Notes: generated by a model from the letters alone, not told the origin. A DNA stretch of 31,406 nt from Treponema sp. UBA792 (GCA_002296965.1 DBIW01000043.1:1-31406), one strand, 5' to 3'; numbered from the stretch's first letter, positions 15,297-24,387 are shown. Made by a program: numbers and translations.

Positions 15297-16390
15297 AAAA
15301 AACAGAAAATTTCTACACAGAATTCGACTGGAAAAAAATCCTCTCGATGAATCCGCCCCGGAAATTCAACATAAATGACTACCACAGAATTTTAAGCCCG
15401 GAATTTCCGGAATTCCTGCGGAAATACACGGAGCTTCCTGTCCTCAAACGGCTCTCCGGAATCGGTCTGTTATGCGGCACAGACTGGACTCCGCTTTACA
15501 GAAACCGTTTCTTCTATTCGCGGCTTGACCACAGCATCGGCGTGGCCTTGATTATCTGGCATTTTACGAATGACATGATTCAGACGCTGTCCGGACTTCT
15601 TCACGATGTCTCCACCCCGGTGTTCAGCCACGTCACAGATTTCAGAAAAGGCGATGCGCTCCGTCAGGAAGTTACCGAAACAAAAAATTCTTCCATAATA
15701 ATGCGGAATCGGGAACTTGCAGAAATGCTGGAACAGGACGGAATTCTTCCGGAACAGGTTGCGGACTATCACAAATTCCCTCTGGCCGACAACGAAATTC
15801 CAAGGCTCAGCGCCGACCGGCTTGAATATATGTTTCCTTCCGGCGCGGCGCTATACGGAGAATGGACGGCCGATGAAATCAGAAGTGTCTATGACGACAT
15901 AAGAATCATGCAGAATGAAGACGGCTTACCGGAGCTGGGGTTCGCGTCAAGGGAAAAAGCCTTTGCCTACTGCAAAAAATTCTGCATGACCGGACATATT
16001 CTCCAGCTGAACGAGAACAAACTGGCTCTCCAGCTGCTAGGAGAAATAATGAATCTTGCCGTAAAGGAAAAAATCCTTTCGGAAGATGATTTTATGAAAT
16101 GTTCCGAAGCGCATATAATATCGGCGCTTGACGGAAAAGGAACGGCGGAACTGCGCAGCCTGTTCAGGACATTCCGCACGATGGGAAAAATTCTGCATAC
16201 GGAAAAACCGCTGCCCGGACATTTCTGCGTGAACCTGAACGTAAAGCAGCGTTTCATAAATCCGCTCGTCACGGAAAAAGGCGGAACGCACAGAATCTCG
16301 GAGATTATGCCCGAAGCCGCGGCTCTTCTGCACGACTTCAGGACATTTTCGGACACAAAATTCGGCTGCGTTCCTCTTGCGGAGCCGTAA
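15293..16390 (+). CDS. HD-domain phosphohydrolase
   Basis: The 365-residue protein carries an HD metal-dependent phosphohydrolase domain. Metal ligands are visible at His80 (SRLDHSIGVAL), His104-Asp105 (GLLHDVSTP), with a further His113. The layout, with the first His about 24 residues before the HD pair, resembles dNTP triphosphohydrolase-like and other nucleotide-cleaving HD enzymes, but the substrate cannot be read from sequence. The rest is helical, as usual for the family. The start ATG overlaps the stop of nth by four bases, which suggests co-expression and perhaps a link to nucleotide or DNA upkeep. It converges on the acyl-CoA synthetase gene with a 6-base gap. Confidence 0.75.
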   Translation: MKKTENFYTEFDWKKILSMNPPRKFNINDYHRILSPEFPEFLRKYTELPVLKRLSGIGLLCGTDWTPLYRNRFFYSRLDHSIGVALIIWHFTNDMIQTLSGLLHDVSTPVFSHVTDFRKGDALRQEVTETKNSSIIMRNRELAEMLEQDGILPEQVADYHKFPLADNEIPRLSADRLEYMFPSGAALYGEWTADEIRSVYDDIRIMQNEDGLPELGFASREKAFAYCKKFCMTGHILQLNENKLALQLLGEIMNLAVKEKILSEDDFMKCSEAHIISALDGKGTAELRSLFRTFRTMGKILHTEKPLPGHFCVNLNVKQRFINPLVTEKGGTHRISEIMPEAAALLHDFRTFSDTKFGCVPLAEP

Positions 16391-16396
16391 AAAATC

Positions 16397-18145
16397 CTAC
16401 TGATGGTTGCGCTTGACCTTCTGCGTCGTCGTCATTTCCATCGGTTCTTTCAGGATAACGATTCTTGTTATCATCGAATACGGCTGGAGCGTTCTGTTCA
16501 CGCGGGCGACATCAGCATCCAGCGCCTCACGGATTCTGCCGTCCTCGAAATTCTGCTCCCTGGAAATTCCCAGCCGCTCATAAAGCTGGTCAGACGGATA
16601 AATCAGCGCCTCTATTTCCTCGGATTTTTCATCCTTGTCAGTGTAATAGGCCTGAACGACAATCTGCTGCACATCGTCACAAAGCTGGAACGCATCCTCA
16701 ATCTCCTCAGGGTAAACGTTCTTTCCGCCGCTCGTGACAATCAAATTTTTAGCCCGGCCGCACAGCATTATATAATGCTCGCTGTCCATCCAGCCCAAAT
16801 CTCCGGTTTTAAGGAAACCGTCCTCGGTGAACATCTTTGCGGTCTCTTCGGGCATATTGTAATACCCCTGCATCACCATCGGTCCCTTTACAACAATCTC
16901 ACCGACCGCACGTCCGTTTGAATCATTTTTTTCGGCATTTATAATCTTGATTTCCTCGTAGGGAGAAAAATCGTGGCCTACGCTTTCAATCTTAAAATGC
17001 TCAAGCGGATTCAGCGCGATTATCGGTGAAGTTTCGGTAAGTCCGTATCCCTGAATAAAGTCGATTCCCATCGCATTGTACTGACGGAACACGCCGGAAG
17101 CCAGAGGTCCGCCACCGCAAATCGCAACGCGGAGAGTATAAATGTTTGCCTGCTGAAGCACCGGACGGAAAAGGCTCTTTCCGATGTTTTTTCCGGTCAT
17201 CTTTTTTACCATGAACGAGATTCCGGAAAGAACCGACATCACACCCGAAACGACGGCTCCCTTGGACTGAATTCCCTTCCTGATTCCGGCAAGCAGCTTG
17301 TTGTAGAGAAGCGGAACGCCCAGCATTATCGTAATCTTGCCCTCACGGAGTTCCTTCATCAGCTTTGTGACAGCCATGCTCTTGCCGAAAACAATCTCCG
17401 CGCCACACTCAATCGGACAGATGAACGCGGCCTGCATGGTATACGCATGATGAATCGGAAGAAGCGCATAAAAAACATCCGTATGGAAAATAGAAAGGTT
17501 TGTCTGCGCGATAAATCCATCGCTCACAAGATTCTTATGCGAAAGCATAACGCCCTTCGGAGTTCCTGTCGTTCCCGAAGTGAACAGAATCGCGGCGGTA
17601 TCGTTTTCGGAGACGGAATCTGCGGCCGAGAATTCACCGTCGGATTTAAGATTATACACATAATTCTCTGCGGTGGCCGGATTCAGCGAGAACACCGGAA
17701 TATCGGGAAAATTCGTCTTTATATACGGAATTTTCTCGTCATCAGAAAATATAAGCGCAGGAGATGACGCTTTTATCAGGTTTATCACCTCGTTCTCGTG
17801 AAGCGCATTGTCAACAGGAACAATTATTCCGGCGGCAAAAAATGTCGCCAGATAGACGACCGCCCATTCCGGAGAATTTTTACCCGTGACCACAATCCTG
17901 TCGCCCTTCCTGACTCCCGACGCAATCATCCAGGATGAAAGAATTTTTATTTTCTCAAGAACCTGTGAATATGTAAGCGTGTTTTTTGCGCCGTCCGGTC
18001 CGTCAAAATCCGTAAAGCACGGACACTCCCCGAATCTCTCCGCCTGAATCGTAAAAAGCTCCGGAAAAGTAGGCCACTCTCCCTTTATCAAATTGCCTTT
18101 ATAAGGTTCAAGATATGACCAAGGCAAATCTGCTGTTTTATTCAT
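16397..18145 (-). CDS. AMP-forming acyl-CoA synthetase (long-chain type)
   Basis: This 582-residue enzyme activates a fatty or other organic acid to acyl-AMP and then acyl-CoA. The signatures are the AMP-binding loop LFTSGTTGTPKGVMLSHKNL (about 188-207), QGYGLTETSP, LKTGDLGWMD and GRAKNLIVTSGGKNVYPEEIE. The C-terminal TTTQKVKR carries the probable catalytic lysine (about Lys576). The long-chain subgroup is suggested by length and the GGKNVYPEEIE motif; the chain length is not provable here. GAGGTG precedes ATG 18145 by seven to eight bases. It is a single-gene unit, divergent from the NlpC/P60 gene. Confidence 0.9.
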   Translation of the reverse strand: MNKTADLPWSYLEPYKGNLIKGEWPTFPELFTIQAERFGECPCFTDFDGPDGAKNTLTYSQVLEKIKILSSWMIASGVRKGDRIVVTGKNSPEWAVVYLATFFAAGIIVPVDNALHENEVINLIKASSPALIFSDDEKIPYIKTNFPDIPVFSLNPATAENYVYNLKSDGEFSAADSVSENDTAAILFTSGTTGTPKGVMLSHKNLVSDGFIAQTNLSIFHTDVFYALLPIHHAYTMQAAFICPIECGAEIVFGKSMAVTKLMKELREGKITIMLGVPLLYNKLLAGIRKGIQSKGAVVSGVMSVLSGISFMVKKMTGKNIGKSLFRPVLQQANIYTLRVAICGGGPLASGVFRQYNAMGIDFIQGYGLTETSPIIALNPLEHFKIESVGHDFSPYEEIKIINAEKNDSNGRAVGEIVVKGPMVMQGYYNMPEETAKMFTEDGFLKTGDLGWMDSEHYIMLCGRAKNLIVTSGGKNVYPEEIEDAFQLCDDVQQIVVQAYYTDKDEKSEEIEALIYPSDQLYERLGISREQNFEDGRIREALDADVARVNRTLQPYSMITRIVILKEPMEMTTTQKVKRNHQ

Positions 18146-18164
18146 TTATGTGCACCTCGGAGAT

Positions 18165-18173
18165 ATTTTATCA
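18165..18173 (-). promoter_or_regulatory. Extended -10 for the acyl-CoA synthetase gene
   Basis: TGA followed by TAAAAT (18173-18165 on the - strand) forms an extended -10, about 19 bases before ATG 18145. The -35 is poor, as is usual for extended -10 promoters. Confidence 0.35.
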
Positions 18174-18215
18174 CATAATTTGCAGAAATGAGTACAAAAA
18201 TGAACAGAATTCGTT

Positions 18216-18221
18216 TATAAT
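18216..18221 (+). promoter_or_regulatory. -10 box directly before the NlpC/P60 gene
   Basis: A perfect TATAAT ends six bases before ATG 18228, so transcription should start on the ATG itself. No Shine-Dalgarno is present. The -35 is weak. Confidence 0.5.
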
Positions 18222-18227
18222 TGCAAC

Positions 18228-19349
18228 ATGATTTTTTACAACAGAAACGGCAGTGCCGTAAGAAAAATATGCACAGCAGCGGCAATAATGTTCGCGGTGT
18301 CATGCATAAAGCTATGCGCGGAAACACTTTCTCCGGAGCAGGCAAAAACCTACAGGGAGAATTTTATTTCCGAGGCAAAGAAACACATCGGAGCACCTTA
18401 CGTTCTGGGCGCGACAGGTCCTGACTCATTCGACTGTTCCGGACTGATTTATTACTGCGCAAGGGAAGCTACAAAAATCCAGCTGCCGAGAACGGCAAAG
18501 GCAATCTACAGTTACGTAAAAAAAGTGCCGGACAAAAAAATGGAACCGGGCGACCTTGTGTTCTTCAGCTCGTCATCAGGAGGAAGCATATCGCACGTAG
18601 GAATTTACATCGGGCACAAGCAGTTCATATCGGCGATAAGCGACGGACAGAACACCGGAGTAATCGTATCGTCACTGAACCAGACATACTGGAAACCGCG
18701 CTATGCGGGAGCCGGACAGTTCATCAGGTCGGCAAAAGAAGATGAAGAGGTCGAGGAGGAGATTTTTGCGGATGACAACGAAACCGCTTCCTCCGGCTCG
18801 AACAACACAGGCGGAGAAAACGTCTCCTACGCAAGGACGAACCGCAGGAGCTTCAACTCTATCATATTGGATGCGGATATTCTCGGAAGCTGGTCTCCGC
18901 TGGACATAGTTTCCAGCGGAATAAATTTACGCGGACTTGACTTCAGGACGAACATAAGGCTGAAGGCGATGGGAATTGAGCCTGGAATCGGGGTCGGATT
19001 CAGATGGAACAAATGGCTGGATGTCTATCAGATTCCGATTATGCTGTCATTCACACCGACGGAATACTGCCGTCTTTACGCAGGCCCCATATTCACACTC
19101 GGAAATCAGACGATTTCCTACAACGACAAGGAACTGAAACCGTCAATATTCCCCGGAATATTCGGATTCTCGCTCTCAACGCCCGAATTCAGAATCGCAA
19201 GGGCGGGAGTCCAGCTCGTGCAGGATATAAGCTGGACGGTATTCAACAACAGCGACGGATCCCAGATGTCACTTTGGGAGACATCCGAAATCAGCCTTGT
19301 CATGCATACGGGAATCAGGATTTCATTGCCGATGTCGGCGTTCTTCTGA
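18228..19349 (+). CDS. NlpC/P60 peptidase-like protein fused to a barrel-like domain
   Basis: The 373-residue product has a signal peptide (about residues 11-32; cleavage near KLCA, or lipidation at the VSC). Residues 45-168 are an NlpC/P60 domain, the family that cuts cell-wall peptides. The nucleophile Cys70 (DSFDCSGL) and His123 (SHVGIYIG) are present. The third catalytic position, His in Spr-type enzymes (F-V-H-A), reads F-I-S-A, with Ser135. After an acidic linker (170-200), residues 210-373 look like an outer-membrane beta-barrel ending in Phe. The fusion would place a wall hydrolase on an outer-membrane anchor. No Shine-Dalgarno is found. A lipoprotein gene follows 20 bases downstream. 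Confidence 0.75.
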   Translation: MIFYNRNGSAVRKICTAAAIMFAVSCIKLCAETLSPEQAKTYRENFISEAKKHIGAPYVLGATGPDSFDCSGLIYYCAREATKIQLPRTAKAIYSYVKKVPDKKMEPGDLVFFSSSSGGSISHVGIYIGHKQFISAISDGQNTGVIVSSLNQTYWKPRYAGAGQFIRSAKEDEEVEEEIFADDNETASSGSNNTGGENVSYARTNRRSFNSIILDADILGSWSPLDIVSSGINLRGLDFRTNIRLKAMGIEPGIGVGFRWNKWLDVYQIPIMLSFTPTEYCRLYAGPIFTLGNQTISYNDKELKPSIFPGIFGFSLSTPEFRIARAGVQLVQDISWTVFNNSDGSQMSLWETSEISLVMHTGIRISLPMSAFF

Positions 19350-19369
19350 AAACAGCATCTGAGGTCTAG

Positions 19370-19993
19370 ATGAAAACGAAATTTGGCGCGGCGGCGGCAG
19401 GAATTCTCGTACTGCTGCTGGCCGGATGCAGTTCCGAGCTTAAAATAACACTTAATTCCGGAGGAGACGTGGACATCATGTTTTCCGCCGGAGCAAGTTC
19501 CGCAATCGGAAAAATGATGTTGTCTTTCGGCGGTGAGGAATTCAGAATCGACACAGATGAAATCGGATACGAACTGGCAAAATCCGGCTTTTCCGATGTA
19601 AAGGCCACAACCAGAACAGGAACTGATCTTACGGTAAAAATGTCGGACAAAAAAAGGAATTCCTATCTGTTCACATCGGGAATTCTATCCTGTGACGGAA
19701 AAAAGCTGACGCTGGCGCTTTCTCCTGAAAAACTCGGCGGATTCTACAACTCAGCCGACGAACAGACAAAATCATTTCTTGATCTTCTGCTAGCTCCTGT
19801 TTTTAACGGCGAGACGATGAGCGAAGCTGAATACACGGAGACGCTCGCGTCTTTTTACGGGAACGAGGCCGCAGAAGAAATCGGAAAAAGCGCAATCACC
19901 ATAAAACTGTCGGATTTTTCCGGCAGGAACACGGAGATGACGCTTCCTCTGCCAAAACTGCTTGCCCTGACAGAGGAAATCCGCTCAAACTGA
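19370..19993 (+). CDS. Hypothetical lipoprotein
   Basis: The 207-residue product has a clear lipoprotein signal (AAAAGILVLLLAGC, then SSELK). GAGG stands five bases before ATG 19370. The mature part is mixed alpha/beta with no motif I recognise; it ends in a Leu-rich helix (LPLPKLLALTEEI). It lies 20 bases after the NlpC/P60-barrel gene and is probably co-transcribed, so an envelope role is inferred. Its stop lies three bases from that of the convergent phosphohexomutase gene. Confidence 0.7.
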   Translation: MKTKFGAAAAGILVLLLAGCSSELKITLNSGGDVDIMFSAGASSAIGKMMLSFGGEEFRIDTDEIGYELAKSGFSDVKATTRTGTDLTVKMSDKKRNSYLFTSGILSCDGKKLTLALSPEKLGGFYNSADEQTKSFLDLLLAPVFNGETMSEAEYTETLASFYGNEAAEEIGKSAITIKLSDFSGRNTEMTLPLPKLLALTEEIRSN

Positions 19994-19996
19994 AAT

Positions 19997-21505
19997 TCAC
20001 TTCAGCGGACTGCGGTCAAGAAGCTCAAATCCGTCAGTAAGTTTTCTGGCAATCTTCACAAGTTCCGCAAGTCCGCCTTTTTTCTCCGACTCCATGTTCA
20101 GCGGCATCACCGGATCATGCAGCGACATCCGTAGAAGAATCCATCCCTTCAGGTTGCCGTCATCAAATGAGATTCTTACGCCCTCATAGGATTCCGGCAA
20201 CGTGTATCCGGCTTCTTTTGCACGGGCGCAGAATTCGTGCAGCACATTCTGACCGTATTCCTTGAAATTCTCAGCGTTTATTTTGAATCTGTATTCACCT
20301 TCCTCCACAAGGGGCGGCAGCTTCTCAATCAGACTGTCAAGTTTTCTTCCCGCCGATGCTGCCCTTGCCAATGCGACGACGAGCTTCACCGCAAGAAACG
20401 CTCCGTCATCAAGATAATAGTTGTCCTTCAGAGCGCCATGACCGGACGTTTCCATCGCAAGCGGAGAGATTATTCCATGGGAATTCAGCTCCTTGCATTT
20501 GTTGATTACGTTCTTGTAGCCGCGCATATAACGGAGGTGCTCAAGACCAAGAATTTCCTCCAGAAAATACGTGAGTCTGTCAGAAGTGACGGAATCCGTA
20601 ATTATAGTGCTTCCGGGATAAGACGGAGCGATAATCGCCGAAATCATTGCGATTATGGAATCCCGGTTCACCTCGACTCCGTCGGAAAGTACCGCCGACA
20701 TCCTGTCGACATCCGTATCAAAAATCAGACCGAGATCCGCCTTGTTCTCAAGAACCGCCTTCCGGATTGAATCCATAGCGGCCTTGTTCTCCGGATTCGG
20801 AATATGATTCGGGAACATTCCGTCCGGCTCAAGAAACTGGCTTCCGGAAACATCCGCGCCAAGAGGAGCAAGAATTTTACCGGCAAAAAAACCTCCGGCG
20901 CCGTTTCCGGCATCAACAACAATATGAAGTCCCTCAAGCGGCCTGTCAGATTTGTCCGCAAGCTCTCCGCAGATTTTTCCGCGCAGATATTCCGCATAAA
21001 CTGAAATCAGGTCAAATTCCGGAACATTGACTTCCACCGGAATTTCCGCTCCGCCCATAGAAGCCGCAGATTCCAGCACGGCTGTTATATCCTCATGCTC
21101 AAGACCGCCGTCCGCATCAAAAAATTTTATTCCGTTCCTGTTGAACGGCAGATGGCTTGCCGTTACCATCGAGGAGCCGTCGAATTTTGTCTGCTCAAAA
21201 ACAACTGACATGAACATTGCTGGAGTGGTGGCCATTCCGCAGTCAACGACGGAAGCTCCGGCACCAAGAATTCCTTCCGTAAGCCCGCGGACCAACGCCG
21301 GCCCGGTGATTCTTGAATCACGTCCGACTCCGATTTTAAGCTCTGATGTCTTTTTTCCGGTTTTTTCGGAAAGCCATCCGGCAAAAGCCGCTCCGATTTT
21401 CCGGGCTTCGGCTGCCGTAAGATTCACATTCTCGCCTTCGACACCTTCCGCGGCAACTCCACGTATGTCGCTTCCGTTCTGTAATTTCAAAATTTCTCTG
21501 CTCAT
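19997..21505 (-). CDS. Phosphomannomutase/phosphoglucomutase family protein
   Basis: The 502-residue enzyme belongs to the alpha-D-phosphohexomutase superfamily, which moves phosphate between C1 and C6 of a sugar. GVGRDSRITGPALVRG (59-74) is the first family motif. The phosphoserine is Ser117 in MVTASHLPFNRNG. The magnesium loop is DTDVDR (263-268), and the sugar-binding loop is METSGHGALKDNYYLDDGAF (351-370). Pro-Phe replaces the usual Asn-Pro after TASH; several phosphomannomutase branches vary there. I place the start at ATG 21505, since the ATG at 21514 lies within the -10 box. Which sugar is used cannot be told. Confidence 0.88.
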   Translation of the reverse strand: MSREILKLQNGSDIRGVAAEGVEGENVNLTAAEARKIGAAFAGWLSEKTGKKTSELKIGVGRDSRITGPALVRGLTEGILGAGASVVDCGMATTPAMFMSVVFEQTKFDGSSMVTASHLPFNRNGIKFFDADGGLEHEDITAVLESAASMGGAEIPVEVNVPEFDLISVYAEYLRGKICGELADKSDRPLEGLHIVVDAGNGAGGFFAGKILAPLGADVSGSQFLEPDGMFPNHIPNPENKAAMDSIRKAVLENKADLGLIFDTDVDRMSAVLSDGVEVNRDSIIAMISAIIAPSYPGSTIITDSVTSDRLTYFLEEILGLEHLRYMRGYKNVINKCKELNSHGIISPLAMETSGHGALKDNYYLDDGAFLAVKLVVALARAASAGRKLDSLIEKLPPLVEEGEYRFKINAENFKEYGQNVLHEFCARAKEAGYTLPESYEGVRISFDDGNLKGWILLRMSLHDPVMPLNMESEKKGGLAELVKIARKLTDGFELLDRSPLK

Positions 21506-21512
21506 GGCGGAC

Positions 21513-21541
21513 ATTATACTTCAACTCGGAGATTGTGTCAT
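21513..21541 (-). promoter_or_regulatory. Promoter of the phosphohexomutase gene, probably leaderless
   Basis: ATGACA (21541-21536), 17 bases, TATAAT (21518-21513). The -10 ends seven bases before ATG 21505, which has no Shine-Dalgarno. Confidence 0.65.
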
Positions 21542-21666
21542 TCGGAGAAAGCCTTTAGAGCGTCCGCCGGAAACATTAAAGGAACTTCAGTTTCATGCCG
21601 AAATTCTGATATTGAAGTCCGCAATAAAATCCGGATTTCACAGATTCCGTCATGGTGGAGTTTAAA

Positions 21667-22485
21667 ATGAAAAGACATACCGATTTTTTTTGTGTGATTA
21701 CATTTTTTGTTCTTGCGGCGGCTTTGTCCGGCTGTAAAATAAACTTTTCCGAATCAGAAAGCCTGAAAGGGCCGGAAGTCAGGACAACCGTAAGCGGAAT
21801 CGGCGTGATAATCACAAAAAGAAGCCAGCAGACAAAATACATTGACGTTTTCCGAAAAAAAGCGGATGAGTCGGACACAGAATCAGTCCACATCGCAAAG
21901 ATTTTTCCGGCAGCGCAGAATTCATCCGGCGCAAGCTATTTTTTTGAGGACTTGTATTTTGAGGCCGCAGAATACAAATACAGAGTCCGATGGAGCGAAC
22001 CCAACGGAGAATACACAAGCAGCTGGTCGGAGGCGATAACTCCAACAGGCAAAGCAAAGACTACGGACGAAATTTCATACAACTTTTCCAATGCAAACAT
22101 TTCTGTAAATACAGAATCAAAAGAACTGAATATAACGTCATATTCCGCTCCGTCTGATTCATTATCAGAATTCAGCCATGCAATGATTGTGACAAACGGA
22201 AGTGAGACTCAGACTTTTGATGTTAATTCATACTTTGTGGATTCTGAAACCATAAAATCCACAATAACAATTCCGCTTGCAGGAATTCTTCCGGAAGATT
22301 TCAAGTCAAACGGAAAGATAACAGTCCTCGGTTTTGTTCCTCAGAAAAAAAATTTCGCCGATGAAGAAAACACAGCCGTCAAGGAAATCATCTGGGGACT
22401 TCCGTCGTACAAAAAAGGCGAAAACGGACTTGCCCTGGAAATAACACTGACGTCCGGCAACAACCTTGAAGGCTACACATACTGA
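21667..22485 (+). CDS. Lipoprotein with FnIII-like domain
   Basis: The 272-residue product starts at ATG 21667. GGAG six bases upstream supports this over the in-frame ATG at 21652. The signal peptide ends in a lipobox (FVLAAALSGC). Residues about 35-130 have a fibronectin type III-like pattern (VSGIGVIITKRSQQTKYIDV, then YKYRVRWSEPNGEYTSSWSE). The second half is also beta-rich. It belongs with the other FnIII-type lipoproteins in this window. It precedes rpoN by 26 bases, perhaps in one transcript, which would be an odd pairing. Confidence 0.7.
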   Translation: MKRHTDFFCVITFFVLAAALSGCKINFSESESLKGPEVRTTVSGIGVIITKRSQQTKYIDVFRKKADESDTESVHIAKIFPAAQNSSGASYFFEDLYFEAAEYKYRVRWSEPNGEYTSSWSEAITPTGKAKTTDEISYNFSNANISVNTESKELNITSYSAPSDSLSEFSHAMIVTNGSETQTFDVNSYFVDSETIKSTITIPLAGILPEDFKSNGKITVLGFVPQKKNFADEENTAVKEIIWGLPSYKKGENGLALEITLTSGNNLEGYTY

Positions 22486-22511
22486 GTTTCAAATAAAACG
22501 GAAACGCCGGA

Positions 22512-24041
22512 ATGGACATAAACCAGCTGTTTTCACAGTCGCAGCAGCAACGTCAGACATACAAATTGGCGCAAAAACAGATTCAGGCGCTGCGTCTCCT
22601 CGCCTCAGGAAATCTTGAGCTGAGGGACGAAATTTTCAAGGCTGCAAATGAGAATCCTGCGCTTGAGATTGTGTCGGATCCGCTTGCGGCCGCCGTGTCT
22701 CCTGCCGCAAAATCAGGCTCCGCCGAATTCTCCGGCAGGACATCGCTTTCCGGACAGGAAAAATCGGATGCCTATCAGCAGGCGCTTGAGAATACGGAAG
22801 ACCGCTCCGAATCGCTTCAGGAACATCTTATCCATCAGCTGAATTCCATGCGTCTGTCGCCGGATGAGTACGCATTGTCCCGCGCCCTGATTTTCAATCT
22901 TGACCAAAACGGCTGCTACGGCTCCATGCTTGCCCCGGAAACACTGATTGACAAACGCCGGCCGCTACAGACAAAGCAGATGCTGGAGCGGTGCATGGAC
23001 AGAATTCAGCGGATGGATCCTGTCGGAACCTGCTGCAGAACTCCGGAAGAAAGCCTTTTTGTCCAGGCAAAAATAAACGGAGACGCCCCGCCGCTTGCGC
23101 TGTTCCTGCTCGACGGTCACCTTGAGCTGGTGAATCCGCCGGTTCCTGAGAAAATTCTGAAAAAAATAAACCTTTTCCGCGCGGAATGGCACAAAAAGTC
23201 ATTTGCGCCGGAACTTCCGATTGATTCCGTAAAAATAACGGAAGAAAGCGTAAAAGCCGCGCTGTCGTATATTCTTGGACTTAATCCGCGTCCGGCGGCC
23301 GGATTCCGGCCTGAACCGTCCGGCCAGGAATTCGACGCTCCGGATGTGGTCCTTACAATAACAAGAATTTACGGACGCTCCGCTGACGATGATTTTTCAC
23401 GGGGAATCGTCTCCTGCGACAAAAATTCATATTTTCAGGTGAAATACGCATCCGGAATGTTGCCAGAAATAAGAATCGCCCCGGACTTTCTTAAATTCAA
23501 AGGCGACGGAAAGAACAAGAATATGCAGAAAATGAGACGGACTTTTCTCGCGTCCGCAAAGGATTTTATCGACAGCCTGAAATTCCGCGAATCGTCGATT
23601 GTATTCCAAGGCTGCGACATTGTAAGCCGCCAGAAAGAATTTTTTGTCAGCGGACCTGGACACATACTTCCTCTGACGCGCCGGCAGATTGCGCTTGATC
23701 TCGGACTGAGCGCGTCCACCGTGACACGGACGGCGGGAAAAAGGAACAGCCGTTATTTTCAGACAGACTGGGGGCTTTTTCCGGCAAGCTATTTTTTCTC
23801 ATCAGGAGTCAATTCGGAAGGAAGCGGAGACAAAAAAATTTCCGCGGAAAGCATAAAAATCAGAATCCAAAAGATAATCGGAGAAGCGGAAGAATGCAAA
23901 AAAAAGCCCCTGTCGGACTTGGAACTTACAGAAATTCTGAACCGGCAGGGGATTAAAATCGCCAGACGGACGGTCGCAAAATACCGCACGCAGGCAGGAA
24001 TCGGCTGCTCCTTTTCCAGAAACAGCCGGAACTCCGAATAA
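22512..24041 (+). CDS. rpoN: RNA polymerase sigma-54 factor
   Basis: Sigma-54 directs RNA polymerase to -24/-12 promoters and needs AAA+ activators. All regions are visible in 509 residues. Region I is Gln/Leu-rich (QLFSQSQQQRQTYKLAQKQI, 5-24). The core-binding part follows the acidic linker. The helix-turn-helix is in QIALDLGLSASTVTRTAGKR, and the RpoN box is ARRTVAKYR (484-492). The start ATG 22512 has only a weak GGA upstream. The gene ends six bases from the convergent hpf stop. In many bacteria hpf lies just downstream of rpoN in the same direction; here only proximity is kept. Confidence 0.95.
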   Translation: MDINQLFSQSQQQRQTYKLAQKQIQALRLLASGNLELRDEIFKAANENPALEIVSDPLAAAVSPAAKSGSAEFSGRTSLSGQEKSDAYQQALENTEDRSESLQEHLIHQLNSMRLSPDEYALSRALIFNLDQNGCYGSMLAPETLIDKRRPLQTKQMLERCMDRIQRMDPVGTCCRTPEESLFVQAKINGDAPPLALFLLDGHLELVNPPVPEKILKKINLFRAEWHKKSFAPELPIDSVKITEESVKAALSYILGLNPRPAAGFRPEPSGQEFDAPDVVLTITRIYGRSADDDFSRGIVSCDKNSYFQVKYASGMLPEIRIAPDFLKFKGDGKNKNMQKMRRTFLASAKDFIDSLKFRESSIVFQGCDIVSRQKEFFVSGPGHILPLTRRQIALDLGLSASTVTRTAGKRNSRYFQTDWGLFPASYFFSSGVNSEGSGDKKISAESIKIRIQKIIGEAEECKKKPLSDLELTEILNRQGIKIARRTVAKYRTQAGIGCSFSRNSRNSE

Positions 24042-24047
24042 TTCAGG

Positions 24048-24335
24048 CTATTTCTCCTGAACCTTATCCTTTTCCTTTTTGATTTTGTTGTCAAGAACAT
24101 CCATCATCTTGTTGAGCGCGGCGGCGAAATCAAAATCCTCCGCGGAGACATGAGCCTGAGTTCCCCAACGGAAATTCACAGTCGTATCAAAAGAATAGGC
24201 TTTTTCATGTTTGATGCGGACAAGCAGATCCACGATAAGGTCATCCGCATAGGCTATCCTCTTGAGTTTTGTATCTATCATGTCGGACTGCTTCTGTTCC
24301 AGTGTAAAACCTACAGCATTGATTGATGGTGTCAT
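24048..24335 (-). CDS. hpf: Short ribosome hibernation factor HPF/RaiA family
   Basis: The 95-residue product fits the S30AE family, which binds the 30S subunit and idles ribosomes when growth slows. The N-terminal half shows the family strand-helix pattern, and the C-terminus AALNKMMDVLDNKIKKEKDK fits the family helix with a basic end. AGGAG stands six bases before ATG 24335. A longer frame back to 24440 lacks support and includes the promoter leader. At this length it is the short form, without the C-terminal dimer domain of long HPF. It converges on rpoN. Confidence 0.82.
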   Translation of the reverse strand: MTPSINAVGFTLEQKQSDMIDTKLKRIAYADDLIVDLLVRIKHEKAYSFDTTVNFRWGTQAHVSAEDFDFAAALNKMMDVLDNKIKKEKDKVQEK

Positions 24336-24348
24336 AATTTTCTCCTGT

Positions 24349-24387
24349 AAAAAACCGGGAACAAATATGCTCCGCAGACGGTTTTTT
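24349..24387 (-). promoter_or_regulatory. Hairpin in the hpf leader
   Basis: AAAAAACCG (- strand, 24387-24379) can pair with CGGTTTTTT (24357-24349), just before the Shine-Dalgarno AGGAG of hpf. It may be a terminator-like attenuator or a structure that hides the ribosome site. Confidence 0.35.
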
